28,275 nucleotides of DNA from Flavobacteriales bacterium UBA958 (GTDB lineage Bacteria; Bacteroidota; Bacteroidia; Flavobacteriales_D; Crocinitomicaceae): assembly GCA_002293045.1 (NCBI GenBank), contig DBCM01000122.1, positions 1 through 28,275 of the forward strand. Direction: 5' to 3'. A program made the position numbers and the translations under genes. The notes beneath the pieces were generated by a model. That model saw only the letters and a list, made by a program, of their open reading frames with translations, searched no databases and had not been told where the DNA came from. Within the stretch, counting starts at the first letter, position 1, and every line of letters starts with the position of its first letter. Positions 17,821 through 25,867 of the stretch are shown here, piece by piece.

Positions 17821-17850
17821 AAAAGGCTCCCAAAATTGGGAGCCTTTTTT
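17821..17850. terminator. Bidirectional terminator between convergent genes
   Basis: AAAAGGCTCCCAA pairs perfectly with TTGGGAGCCTTTT around a 2-base loop, with A and T runs on both flanks. It lies 19 bases after the giant gene stop and just before the stop of the minus-strand gene at 17852, so it can serve both. Confidence 0.92.
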
Positions 17851-17851
17851 G

Positions 17852-18709
17852 TTAAAAGCTAATCCAATGGAAACGTGTTTTATCCGTAGAAAATTCTAGC
17901 GACGGGAATGGAACTTTTATCCAATTCAAATGAGCAAGTACCTTATTTAATTTCGGATGTTTGGGTGCTAAATTGGCACAGTCAATATCAAAAGACAGAT
18001 ATACTTGACGGCGCGCATTAAACCCATTCCAGGTATCTTGTGACCCAACCAACTTCGCATCACACCCATATCCCAAGCTGATGCAAATCCAATGAAACCG
18101 CTTCGGGAGCTTAAGAAAGGTAGCTACAGGCAAAGAAACCCAATAGGTCTGACCGTTATAATCTTTGAGGAGTTGTTCCGTGTAAGTGCTTCCTAAAATT
18201 TCTGGTCGAACTGCAGCATATGAAGTACGGGAAAACGAAAATTTAGGAATGATGATTTGTCGCTTAAAGAAAAAATCTTGGGAAAACGCTAAGCCTACCC
18301 CAAGCCCATTTGCCAACATATCTGCCCCGGAAAACCCCCACCCTGAGCTGAAGCCATCCATGATTTCTAGCGTGCTTAAATACGATATGGCATACACCGC
18401 CCCTACCCAAGGTTGTCGCTTTCCCGCTGCCCAATAATGCAGACGATTGAGTTCATTAGTAATCAAATATCCTGTGAATGCATGCCCAAATTTGTCCATT
18501 TGCATCCATTGTTTGGAATCATTAAAAAAATGAAATGTTTCCGTTGTATAGGGCGCATACCACACCTGATTCAAGGCTACTAAAGACCCCACAGCGGAGG
18601 AACTCAATACGGCATGCGTAAGCCCTTTGCGCAGGCGTAAACTGTCTGACCGTTGCGCATTTAGGGAGCATGCTAAAAGAATCGAAACGGTTATAAGTAC
18701 TCTGCGCAT
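17852..18709 (-). CDS. DUF2279 / YfiM-like exported protein
   Basis: A 285-residue protein matching the DUF2279 family (predicted periplasmic YfiM-like proteins, function unknown). It has a signal peptide MRRVLITVSILLACSLNAQ, then the family pattern FFNDSKQWMQMDKFGHAFTG (about 61-80), LEIMDGFSSGWGFSGADMLANG (about 114-135), the KFSFSRTSYAAVRPEILG stretch, and LKDYNGQTYWVSLPVATFLK. I chose the ATG at 18709 rather than the in-frame ATG at 18784. It places a signal peptide at the N-terminus, and the longer form would run through the promoter region and the start of the divergent gene. The 73-base divergent gap holds a near-match -7 box on the minus strand (TACTTTCG), close to the start. The gene shares a bidirectional terminator with the giant cargo gene. 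The role is unknown, probably at the cell envelope. Confidence 0.85.
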   Translation of the reverse strand: MRRVLITVSILLACSLNAQRSDSLRLRKGLTHAVLSSSAVGSLVALNQVWYAPYTTETFHFFNDSKQWMQMDKFGHAFTGYLITNELNRLHYWAAGKRQPWVGAVYAISYLSTLEIMDGFSSGWGFSGADMLANGLGVGLAFSQDFFFKRQIIIPKFSFSRTSYAAVRPEILGSTYTEQLLKDYNGQTYWVSLPVATFLKLPKRFHWICISLGYGCDAKLVGSQDTWNGFNARRQVYLSFDIDCANLAPKHPKLNKVLAHLNWIKVPFPSLEFSTDKTRFHWISF

Positions 18710-18762
18710 AAAACGAAAGTAGGAATTAACAAAATAAACCCCTACAAATCCCGAGCAAATTT

Positions 18763-18770
18763 TACTTTTG
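18763..18770 (+). promoter_or_regulatory. -7 promoter box (TACTTTTG) of the LOG-family gene
   Basis: Perfect TAnnTTTG, 12 bases before the ATG at 18783, in the 73-base gap between divergent genes. No good -33 TTTG is seen at the usual distance. Confidence 0.55.
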
Positions 18771-18782
18771 TAAAAAAACACC

Positions 18783-19466
18783 ATGGATCATAGTAGAAAA
18801 GATTGGAATGAAATAAAAAGTAATGACAGTTGGTCAATCTTTAAAATCATGTCTGAATTTGTTGAAGCCTACGATCGGATGTCTAAGATTGGTCCTTGTG
18901 TTGCGATTTTTGGATCAGCACGTACCAAACCAGAAAACCCATATTATCAGCTTTCTGAACAGCTTGCAGAACGACTTGCATCCAAGGGATTCGGAATTAT
19001 CTCAGGTGGTGGTCCTGGAATTATGGAAGCCGCAAATAAAGGTGCTCAGCAAGGGAAAGGACCCTCTGTTGGTCTCAACATTGATTTGCCTTTCGAACAA
19101 AATCACAATCCATATATTGACCAAGAGCACAACTTAGAATTCAACTATTTCTTTGTGCGAAAAGTAGTTTTTGTTAAGTACTCACAAGCATTTGTAATCA
19201 TGCCTGGAGGGTTCGGCACCCTGGATGAGTTCTTTGAAGCCATGACCTTGATTCAAACCAAAAAAATCAGACGACGTCCAATTGTCTTGTTTGGCTCGGA
19301 ATATTGGAACGGCTTGCTGGATTGGATTAGAACTACCATGTTAGAAAAAGAGCAGAACATTGCTGCCGATGACCTTCAATTATTTAAGGTGGTAGATGAT
19401 GTGGATTCTGCGGTGAGCTACATCGAGGGCTTCTTTGAGAATCACCCCTTAAGTCCTAACTTTTAA
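18783..19466 (+). CDS. LOG-family (TIGR00730) nucleoside-5'-monophosphate phosphoribohydrolase-like protein
   Basis: A 227-residue cytosolic Rossmann-fold protein of the LOG family, often mislabelled lysine decarboxylase. Characterised members cleave the N-glycosidic bond of nucleotides such as cytokinin riboside 5'-monophosphate or AMP. The signature motifs are present: FGSARTKPENP (about 43-53), SGGGPGIMEAANKGA (74-88) and the catalytic PGGFGTLDE (141-149) preceded by the conserved Arg-Lys of FFVRKVVF. The length is normal and the start is clear. It has its own promoter and is followed after 16 bases by the PASTA gene, so the two may be co-transcribed, although a separate -7 box lies in that gap. 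The exact substrate is not readable from sequence. Confidence 0.9.
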   Translation: MDHSRKDWNEIKSNDSWSIFKIMSEFVEAYDRMSKIGPCVAIFGSARTKPENPYYQLSEQLAERLASKGFGIISGGGPGIMEAANKGAQQGKGPSVGLNIDLPFEQNHNPYIDQEHNLEFNYFFVRKVVFVKYSQAFVIMPGGFGTLDEFFEAMTLIQTKKIRRRPIVLFGSEYWNGLLDWIRTTMLEKEQNIAADDLQLFKVVDDVDSAVSYIEGFFENHPLSPNF

Positions 19467-19470
19467 TCTG

Positions 19471-19478
19471 TATATTTG
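19471..19478 (+). promoter_or_regulatory. -7 promoter box (TATATTTG), 4 bases from the start codon
   Basis: Perfect TAnnTTTG ending at 19478 with the ATG of the PASTA gene at 19483. If active it would give a leaderless or nearly leaderless mRNA. The spacing is identical to that of the SDR gene at 3649. Confidence 0.45.
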
Positions 19479-19482
19479 TTAG

Positions 19483-20301
19483 ATGAATTCGCTTTTCGCC
19501 CAGATAAAAGCCTTTGTGTTTTCCAAGTTTTTTTTAAAACAGCTTGGATTAATTATCTTGTTCTACCTTTCCGTTGTGTTTGTCATGATGGTCTTTTTAC
19601 GGGTTTCTACGAATCACGGAGAGCGCATTGAGGTGCCTAATTTAGTAGGTAAAAATGCGGAGGAAGCGAAAGTAATTCTTGAAGACTTGGGCTTAGAGTA
19701 TCAAATTTTAGACTCTATTTACGACCCCTCCAAACCGGCAGGGACCATTGTTTCACAGAACCCTAGCGCCACAACTTCTTCCTTGTTATTTGTGAAATCT
19801 GGTAGAACGGTCGCCTTGCGCTTAACCAAACGTACAGACATGGTAGAAATGCCAAGCCTGATTCATCGTCAATTAAGATTTGCCCAGAACTCCTTGCAAA
19901 GCCGAGGTTTAAAGTGGATTATACGCTACAAGCCAACGAATGATGCCAACGGCTCTGTTTTGGAACAACTGTTCAAAGGGAATCGCATCGAAGAAGGGGC
20001 GCGAATTCCTGTTGGATCTACTATTATATTAATTGTGGGCGAGAACGACAAGGGGGAGCCGATCGCAATTCCTGATTTCTTCGGCCTGGCATACAGCGAT
20101 GCTAAATTCATTCTCGATACGTTGGGAGTTTCCGTAAGCTATATTTGTAATGACTGTATCAGTAGAGAGGATACCCTGGCGTCTCGTGTCATTATTCAAA
20201 GTCCTGAATATATTGAAGGTGAAACCGTTCCGAAATCTACCCCGTTCACCATTCACCTTCGCAAAGATTTCAACGGGTACATTGAAAACGAAGAACAATA
20301 A
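19483..20301 (+). CDS. Membrane-anchored protein with three PASTA domains
   Basis: A 272-residue protein with one hydrophobic helix (about 20-39, after the basic FSKFFLKQL) and an outward-facing region of three PASTA domains. PASTA 1 starts at IEVPNLVGKNAEEAKVIL (about 49-112), PASTA 2 at VEMPSLIHRQLRFAQNSL (about 116-182) and PASTA 3 at IAIPDFFGLAYSDAKFIL (about 190-262). PASTA domains in Ser/Thr kinases and penicillin-binding proteins sense or bind peptidoglycan or beta-lactams. Here no kinase or transpeptidase domain is attached, which is the usual form in Bacteroidota. Its stop codon and the start of the next gene share one base (TAATG), so expression with the T9SS cargo gene and rluD-like gene is likely coupled. 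A role in envelope or wall sensing is inference. Confidence 0.9.
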   Translation: MNSLFAQIKAFVFSKFFLKQLGLIILFYLSVVFVMMVFLRVSTNHGERIEVPNLVGKNAEEAKVILEDLGLEYQILDSIYDPSKPAGTIVSQNPSATTSSLLFVKSGRTVALRLTKRTDMVEMPSLIHRQLRFAQNSLQSRGLKWIIRYKPTNDANGSVLEQLFKGNRIEEGARIPVGSTIILIVGENDKGEPIAIPDFFGLAYSDAKFILDTLGVSVSYICNDCISREDTLASRVIIQSPEYIEGETVPKSTPFTIHLRKDFNGYIENEEQ

Positions 20302-22520
20302 TGCGCAATTCTTTTTTCTTCCTCGCACTGTGGTGCTCTTTGGTGAGTTTCAGTCAGGAGCTGGAATATAACACCCTAAAAGACATAGGAATAGAGCCTA
20401 TTTATGGGATCAAGAAACCCATTTCAACCGTGAAATCTGTTAGCATTGACAGCACCTTTATCTTTGCCTCGGACACCCTAAGTCTGCCCGTCTTTGATGA
20501 TTTTTCCACCAATAAGTTTCAAGTGTTTCAGGGAGTGTTCAATGCGCCAGGGAATACCCAACAGACCTTCTATCGCTTACTCAACCCGGTAACAAACTTA
20601 CCCGTCGCCAATGGATTGAGCTTTACAAACCAAGCGACCTTTCGTCGAACTTACGACATTAGTACAGAAACGACTACCGACGTTACCTTTCCGGCGTTTA
20701 ATGTGACTGAAAATAACCTGACGCAGTATCCGCCTGTAGGAACGCCAATTTCCCTCTATCCTCCATACTATATCTACGATACGGTCGGGGTACAAGACCA
20801 AAGCGATACCATATGGATGAGTAATCCGGCATATTTTCAAGATTCGGCGATTGTATTTTTTCAAACGATAGAAGATACCTCAAAAATATGGATCGACCGC
20901 ATGGCCTATCATAACATGCGTTACGGATTAAACCCCAGATCTTTGGGGGTAGCTACATTCGACGGGTTAGATGAAGATGGTTATCCATATCAGTTTGGAA
21001 CGACGGTAACCAATTATGGGGATCGCTTAACCTCTAAATCCATCAAGCTCTCGAATTATAGTGCAGCAGACTCCTTGTATTTCAGTTTCTTATATCAACC
21101 TGAAGGACTTGGAGATATTCCCGAAGCGGGTGATTCGTTAGTACTTGAGTTTTACGCAGAAGACCTTGACCAATGGAAACACATCTGGAGTGTTTCCGGC
21201 ACGGGAGTACATCCGTTTAAACCTGTACATATTCCGGTTCTTGATGATCAGTTCTTTCGCGATGGATTCAAAATTCGATTTAAAAATTACGGAGCATTGA
21301 GTGGGTCCTTAGATCATTTCCATATCGATTATGTGCATTTACGTGCCCTGTCAGATTTTACAGATACCTTGTTTAAAGATTTTGCCTTGTCTTATCCCCT
21401 CAACACCTTATTGCAAGACTATACCAGCGTTCCATGGGATCACTATAAAAATACGACCGCAGGAATGATGAGTAATGGCTTGGAAGTGCGCGTTTACAAT
21501 GGGAGTAATGCGGCAGAGAACTACCAGAATGGGCAAATTACTGTTCAACATAACGGCGCCCAAGTGGGAACGTTTAGTTTGCCGGGTTTTCTGCTCGCGG
21601 AAGGCAACATCAATTACAATCCAAACGAATTATTTACATCTTATCACGATTTATCCGCAGGGTATGAATTTGATCGAACCTTACCGGGGAATCAGCAAGG
21701 ATTTAGCGTGAGCACTTCTGTATCTGCTCAATTTCCAAACTTAATCAGTAACGATACCTCTGCATTTTATCAAGGATTCTACAATTACTACAGTTACGAC
21801 GATGCTTCTGCTGAGGCAGCTTTTGGTCCAACAGGCGCTCAATCAATGCTTGCGGTACATTTCAATGCCTACGAGGCAGATTCCTTGCTTGGAGTTTACT
21901 TACATTTCGTGCCGTCGGTAAGCGATGTTTCCACGAAATTATTCTACCTCACGGTTTGGGATGATTTGAATGGGGAGCCAGGTGCTATTTTATATGAGGA
22001 CGATGCGTTTTCTCCACGGCAACCCACCTATTCAAATGGGTTAAATAATTTCAATGCCTATTATTTTCCCAACGGCGAAAAAATAGCGGTTGGCACCTCC
22101 TTTTTCGTGGGATGGAGGCAAGTAGATGCGGTACGTTACAACCTAGGATTGGATCGTAACATAGATCACTCTCAAGAAATTTTTTATAGCGTAGATTTCG
22201 GTGCTACATGGGAAAACCCTCCTTTTCCAGGATCAGCCATGTTGCGCCCGATAGTGTCCACGGGGCTTGACGGGGAACTTGGTGTGGAACAGACGACATT
22301 GCCTGCATACCTCGCCTATCCCAACCCCGCACGAGATGTCGTTCACATTGTCAGTCCTTACGGCGACGAACACGGCTTTGAATTGTTTGATTTACAAGGC
22401 CGATTAATTGCCAAAACGGAAAACAACCGCTTCGATGTAAGCTTACTTACTCGGGGATATTACATCATCCGATCTATACAACACCCTGCTCAACAAATTA
22501 AAATTTTAACGTGTGAATGA
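20301..22520 (+). CDS. T9SS type A sorting domain protein of unknown function
   Basis: A 739-residue exported protein. The signal peptide is MRNSFFFLALWCSLVSFSQ. The body of about 640 residues is rich in aromatic residues, Asp and Asn, and reads as beta-sandwich material (FDDFSTNKF near 60; FYAEDLDQWKHIWSV; FRDGFKIRFKNYG), but I recognise no enzyme family. The C-terminal sorting domain begins at AYPNPARDVVHIVS (about 672) and continues through FELFDLQGRLIAKTENN and LLTRGYYIIRS. The last residues are ILTCE rather than the usual basic end. The gene overlaps the PASTA gene by one base and the next gene by eight. It is conserved in this position in other Bacteroidota as far as I recall. Its location, between a PASTA protein and an RNA-modifying enzyme, does not reveal its function. 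Confidence 0.88.
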   Translation: MRNSFFFLALWCSLVSFSQELEYNTLKDIGIEPIYGIKKPISTVKSVSIDSTFIFASDTLSLPVFDDFSTNKFQVFQGVFNAPGNTQQTFYRLLNPVTNLPVANGLSFTNQATFRRTYDISTETTTDVTFPAFNVTENNLTQYPPVGTPISLYPPYYIYDTVGVQDQSDTIWMSNPAYFQDSAIVFFQTIEDTSKIWIDRMAYHNMRYGLNPRSLGVATFDGLDEDGYPYQFGTTVTNYGDRLTSKSIKLSNYSAADSLYFSFLYQPEGLGDIPEAGDSLVLEFYAEDLDQWKHIWSVSGTGVHPFKPVHIPVLDDQFFRDGFKIRFKNYGALSGSLDHFHIDYVHLRALSDFTDTLFKDFALSYPLNTLLQDYTSVPWDHYKNTTAGMMSNGLEVRVYNGSNAAENYQNGQITVQHNGAQVGTFSLPGFLLAEGNINYNPNELFTSYHDLSAGYEFDRTLPGNQQGFSVSTSVSAQFPNLISNDTSAFYQGFYNYYSYDDASAEAAFGPTGAQSMLAVHFNAYEADSLLGVYLHFVPSVSDVSTKLFYLTVWDDLNGEPGAILYEDDAFSPRQPTYSNGLNNFNAYYFPNGEKIAVGTSFFVGWRQVDAVRYNLGLDRNIDHSQEIFYSVDFGATWENPPFPGSAMLRPIVSTGLDGELGVEQTTLPAYLAYPNPARDVVHIVSPYGDEHGFELFDLQGRLIAKTENNRFDVSLLTRGYYIIRSIQHPAQQIKILTCE

Positions 22521-23553
22521 AGACCTTGAATTGCATGATTCCGAGCAAGATGAAGAAGAATTATATGAACATCATCGCTTTCAAGTAGATCCTGGGCAAA
22601 CCGTCGTTCGAATCGATAAATTCCTAATCGACCGAATGCCGAAAACTTCGCGCAATCGAATTCAGGTAGCCGCCCGAAATGGCAATGTGCTGGTAAATAA
22701 GAAGGCCGTTAAGCCCAATTATCGAATCAAGCCAAATGATGATATTTCCATTGTCATGCCGTTCCCGGTCCGAGAATTGGAATTGATACCACAAAACATT
22801 CCTTTAGACATTGTGTTTGAGGATGACCATTTGTTGGTGGTGAATAAACCGGTTGGGCTCGTTGTTCACCCCGGATATGGGAATTACACCGGCACCTTGG
22901 TTAATGCCTTGGTCTATCATTTCAATCAACTGCCTTCTCTGCCGAATAATTATTATGGCCGACCTGGGCTAGTTCATCGGATCGATAAAAATACCGCAGG
23001 ACTCTTAGTGATTGCAAAAACGGAACATGCCTTAACGCATTTAGCAAAGCAATTTTTTGACAAGACCACCAAGCGCATATATTGGGCCTTGGTTTGGGGT
23101 GATGTTCCCGTGGGTGGTACCGTTATGAAAGCGGTAGGAAGGTCTCCGAGAAACAGAAAAGTAATGACAACTTTTGAAGAGGGAGAGGAAATGGGAAAAC
23201 ATGCAGTAACGCATTATAAGCCCCTCAAACGCTTTGGGTGGGTAACCTTAGTGGAATGTCAGCTTGAAACCGGAAGAACGCACCAAATCCGTGTACATAT
23301 GCAATCCATCGGCCATCCCTTATTCAATGATTTTGAATACGGCGGCGATAAAATTCGAACAGGCCCAAACACAGGCTCATACAAGGCCTTTGTACAAAAA
23401 GGGTTCGACCTGTTGCCCGGGCAGGCACTACAGGCAAAGACCTTGGGATTTGTTCATCCAGAAACCAACGAAGAATTACATTTTGATAACCCTGTAAATA
23501 CAGGGCTTGCTGAACTTCTTCTTCTCTGGGAAAAATGCCCTTTTGGATATTAA
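22513..23553 (+). CDS. rluD: RluD-like 23S rRNA pseudouridine synthase
   Basis: A 346-residue RluA/RluD-family enzyme that converts uridine to pseudouridine in rRNA. RluD itself acts on helix 69 of 23S rRNA, and the target here is inferred from family. An acidic N-terminal extension (about 1-20, many Glu/Asp) precedes an S4 RNA-binding domain (VRIDKFLIDRMPKTSRNRIQ, about 32-90). The catalytic domain shows LLVVNKPVGLVVHPGYGNYTG and the motif HRIDKNTAGLLVIAKT with the catalytic Asp at 158, then GRTHQIRVHMQSIGHPLFND. The start is a GTG at 22513, eight bases inside the previous gene. It is preferred because the next in-frame Met (in DRMPKTSR) lies inside the S4 domain. Several RluA-family paralogues are normal in this phylum, so the symbol is tentative. 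Confidence 0.88.
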   Translation: MNEDLELHDSEQDEEELYEHHRFQVDPGQTVVRIDKFLIDRMPKTSRNRIQVAARNGNVLVNKKAVKPNYRIKPNDDISIVMPFPVRELELIPQNIPLDIVFEDDHLLVVNKPVGLVVHPGYGNYTGTLVNALVYHFNQLPSLPNNYYGRPGLVHRIDKNTAGLLVIAKTEHALTHLAKQFFDKTTKRIYWALVWGDVPVGGTVMKAVGRSPRNRKVMTTFEEGEEMGKHAVTHYKPLKRFGWVTLVECQLETGRTHQIRVHMQSIGHPLFNDFEYGGDKIRTGPNTGSYKAFVQKGFDLLPGQALQAKTLGFVHPETNEELHFDNPVNTGLAELLLLWEKCPFGY

Positions 23554-23572
23554 TATTATTTTCCTAATTTTG
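23542..23572 (+). promoter_or_regulatory. Promoter of the PorE-like gene
   Basis: TTTG at 23542-23545, a 19-base spacer, and the -7 box TAATTTTG at 23565-23572, 35 bases before the ATG at 23608. Both elements match the Bacteroidota consensus. Confidence 0.65.
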
Positions 23573-23607
23573 TTAGCAAACTGCAAGTTACAAATCAAAG
23601 ACTAACT

Positions 23608-25809
23608 ATGAAAAATGCACTAGTACTTACGCTTTCGATGTTTACATTGACCAATTTGTTTGGTCAAGCCAATCAACCTAAATATATTGCAGAAGCGTTA
23701 AAAGCATACGAATCAGGGAAGTACTTCGAGGCCATGCCGAAATTAGAGGCTGCCTACAATAAAATGACGAACAAGGGGAAATCCATCTCGGAAAAGGGCG
23801 GTATGGCTTATAAATTAGCGGATTGCTACCGACGCATGGAGCGTTTTGACAAGGCCGCGCAGTGGTACGGTTCTAGCATCGAATTGAAGTATTACGACAT
23901 TGAACCCAAGGTATACTATTACCATGGAGAGATGCTGCGAATGAACGGTGATTTAAAGAAAGCAAACGAAAGTTACACGAACTATAAAAACAAGCGTGGA
24001 AAGGATACTTCGATTGATGTTGATTTGCTCATTGAGAATTGTAAAGAATCTGCTGTGGTACATGATGAAGAGTCCAAATATGAGGTAAAAGCTGAAAACA
24101 AATTGAACCGTACCGAATTTGATATGGCTCCTTTCATTTCTGACAAAAAGGAATCTCAAATATATTTTGGAACACAACGCGAGGAGGTTACTAACCCTGC
24201 TAGAGACCCAATTACCGGTGAAAAATTCATGGATATTTGGGTAGCAGAGTTTAATGCGGCGGGAGATTTTGTTAGTGCCAAAAGCATTGATAACAATAAC
24301 CTCATCAATACTAAAGACAATGAGGGTACGGCAATCATGGATCGAAAAGGTAAAACACTTTACTTTACAAGATGTCCTGCGATGCCAAAACAAAATTTAG
24401 GGTGTGAAATTTGGTCAGCAGACAAAAACGGCGAAGATTGGGAGAATGTTCATAAAATAAACATCAACAAAACGGACTCGATCTCAGTTGGTCATCCATG
24501 CATTACAGCAGATGGTCAAATGCTTATTTTCGCTTCAAATATGCCTGGCGGTTTGGGTGGTAAAGACCTTTGGTACATCACCTACGACAAAAAAGCTAAG
24601 GCGTGGGATACCACCAAGGTTTTCAACATGGGGGCCGGAATCAATACTGCAGGAAATGAGTTATTTCCATCCCTATCGCCGAATGACAGTTTGTTGTTTT
24701 TCGCCAGTGATGGTCACCCTGGTGTTGGCGGGCTAGACATCTTTAAATCGGTTATAAAAACTTCAACAAAAGAACCGCTTAAGAAATGGGGGGGTGCTCA
24801 AAACATGTTAAAACCTATCAACTCGGCTTCTAATGATTATGCACTTACCATTCGAAAGGATTTAAAAAGTGGATATTTTACTTCTGAGCGATCAAATCCA
24901 AAAAACAGAACTTACACACCAGATATCTATTCCTTCACTACCCCTCCGGTTACGTATGACCTAACTGTTATTGTCTACGAATTAGGGAATAAATCAAAAA
25001 AATTATCAGACGCACGAGTAACCGTAAATGAAGTGTCCGGAAAAAACTGGGATGGGTTAACCAATAAAGTTGGAAAAACAGACAAGTGGGCTGATCGCAA
25101 AGGAGACAAAGCAAACCCAAGGTATATCAACGGAGGATTCAATTACGAAATTAAAGCCTCTAAAGAACGATATTTCCCGATGTCACGTGCTACGGTAATT
25201 ACAACTAAAGGGGAAAATGGTCAAGGTGTTTTAGAAAATTCTCAAAGTTTTGTGGTAGAAATTCCATTGATTCCAATTGAACTAAGAACTCCTGAAATTC
25301 GTTATCACTTAGACAAATGGACTTTTGTAAACGATTCTACTCCCAAGAACAAGAAAGATTGGTGCATTTCAAGGGATTCTTTGACATTCCTTGTGAATTT
25401 ATTAAAAGATAATCCTGACATCGTCATTGAATTGTATTCGCATACGGATGCTCGTGATACCGAAATTCACAACCAAGCACTTTCTGATAACCGTGCAAAA
25501 GCCGTGTACAATTATTTAGTGGGTATTGATCCAAAGAATGCATGCAGAGTGAAGCCATTCGGAAAAGGTGAAAGCGAACCCGCAAAATACATAGACGATA
25601 AAGGTGTAGAGCAAATCTTAACCGAGGATTATATTAATCAATTTAAAGCGGATAAAGCTAAGTTTGAGGCTTTACACCAGTTGAATCGAAGGACAACCGT
25701 GAAAATTGTCATGGAACCAGGAACCGAGAACCCTGTTATATTTGATGCTTCGGCGCCATGTACACCAGATCCAAATTATTTTAAATATACCGATCCACTA
25801 CCTCGTTAA
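23608..25809 (+). CDS. PorE-like protein: TPR, beta-propeller, CRD-like and OmpA domains
   Basis: A 733-residue exported protein with the domain order of the T9SS-associated outer-membrane protein PorE. Signal peptide about 1-20 (LTNLFGQA). TPR-like repeats at about 25-135 (AYESGKYFEAMPKLEAAY; YKLADCYRRMERFDKAAQWY). PD40/WD40-like propeller blades at about 172-440 (TLYFTRCP, MLIFASNMPGGLGGKDLWY, LLFFASDGHPGVGGLDIF). A CRD-like beta domain follows at about 450-560. The OmpA peptidoglycan-binding domain spans about 564-705, with the diaminopimelate-contacting pair conserved as D614 (SHTDARD) and R629 (LSDNRAKAV) at the expected 15-residue spacing. Unlike PorE of Porphyromonas, no lipobox Cys is present. 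Bacteroidota carry several such OmpA paralogues, so membership in the T9SS machinery is inference. It has its own promoter and terminator. Confidence 0.88.
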   Translation: MKNALVLTLSMFTLTNLFGQANQPKYIAEALKAYESGKYFEAMPKLEAAYNKMTNKGKSISEKGGMAYKLADCYRRMERFDKAAQWYGSSIELKYYDIEPKVYYYHGEMLRMNGDLKKANESYTNYKNKRGKDTSIDVDLLIENCKESAVVHDEESKYEVKAENKLNRTEFDMAPFISDKKESQIYFGTQREEVTNPARDPITGEKFMDIWVAEFNAAGDFVSAKSIDNNNLINTKDNEGTAIMDRKGKTLYFTRCPAMPKQNLGCEIWSADKNGEDWENVHKININKTDSISVGHPCITADGQMLIFASNMPGGLGGKDLWYITYDKKAKAWDTTKVFNMGAGINTAGNELFPSLSPNDSLLFFASDGHPGVGGLDIFKSVIKTSTKEPLKKWGGAQNMLKPINSASNDYALTIRKDLKSGYFTSERSNPKNRTYTPDIYSFTTPPVTYDLTVIVYELGNKSKKLSDARVTVNEVSGKNWDGLTNKVGKTDKWADRKGDKANPRYINGGFNYEIKASKERYFPMSRATVITTKGENGQGVLENSQSFVVEIPLIPIELRTPEIRYHLDKWTFVNDSTPKNKKDWCISRDSLTFLVNLLKDNPDIVIELYSHTDARDTEIHNQALSDNRAKAVYNYLVGIDPKNACRVKPFGKGESEPAKYIDDKGVEQILTEDYINQFKADKAKFEALHQLNRRTTVKIVMEPGTENPVIFDASAPCTPDPNYFKYTDPLPR

Positions 25810-25831
25810 TCGATAGGAAATGATTTGATTA

Positions 25832-25855
25832 AAGCCGGCAATAGCCGGCTTTTTT
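25832..25855 (+). terminator. Intrinsic terminator after the PorE-like gene
   Basis: AAGCCGGC pairs perfectly with GCCGGCTT around the loop AATA, followed by a T run. It starts 23 bases past the stop at 25809. Confidence 0.93.
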
Positions 25856-25856
25856 G

Positions 25857-25864
25857 TATCTTTA
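25857..25864 (+). promoter_or_regulatory. Possible degenerate -7 box (TATCTTTA)
   Basis: Matches TAnnTTTG at all but the last base, 3 bases before the ATG at 25868. Something must start transcription between the terminator and this ATG, and no better candidate is visible in the 12-base gap. Confidence 0.3.
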
Positions 25865-25867
25865 ATT

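Noticed and set aside
18710..18784. N-terminal extension of the DUF2279 gene to the ATG at 18784
   Set aside because: It would place 25 residues before a clean signal peptide and run through the divergent promoter region into the next gene's start.
23527..23545. Possible hairpin GGG...CCC near the end of the rluD-like gene
   Set aside because: Only a three-base stem with no T run beyond TTTT. It lies in coding sequence and overlaps the next promoter.
23953..24393. 146-codon minus-strand open frame inside the PorE-like gene
   Set aside because: It is opposite well-recognised TPR and propeller coding sequence, has irregular composition and no recognisable family.
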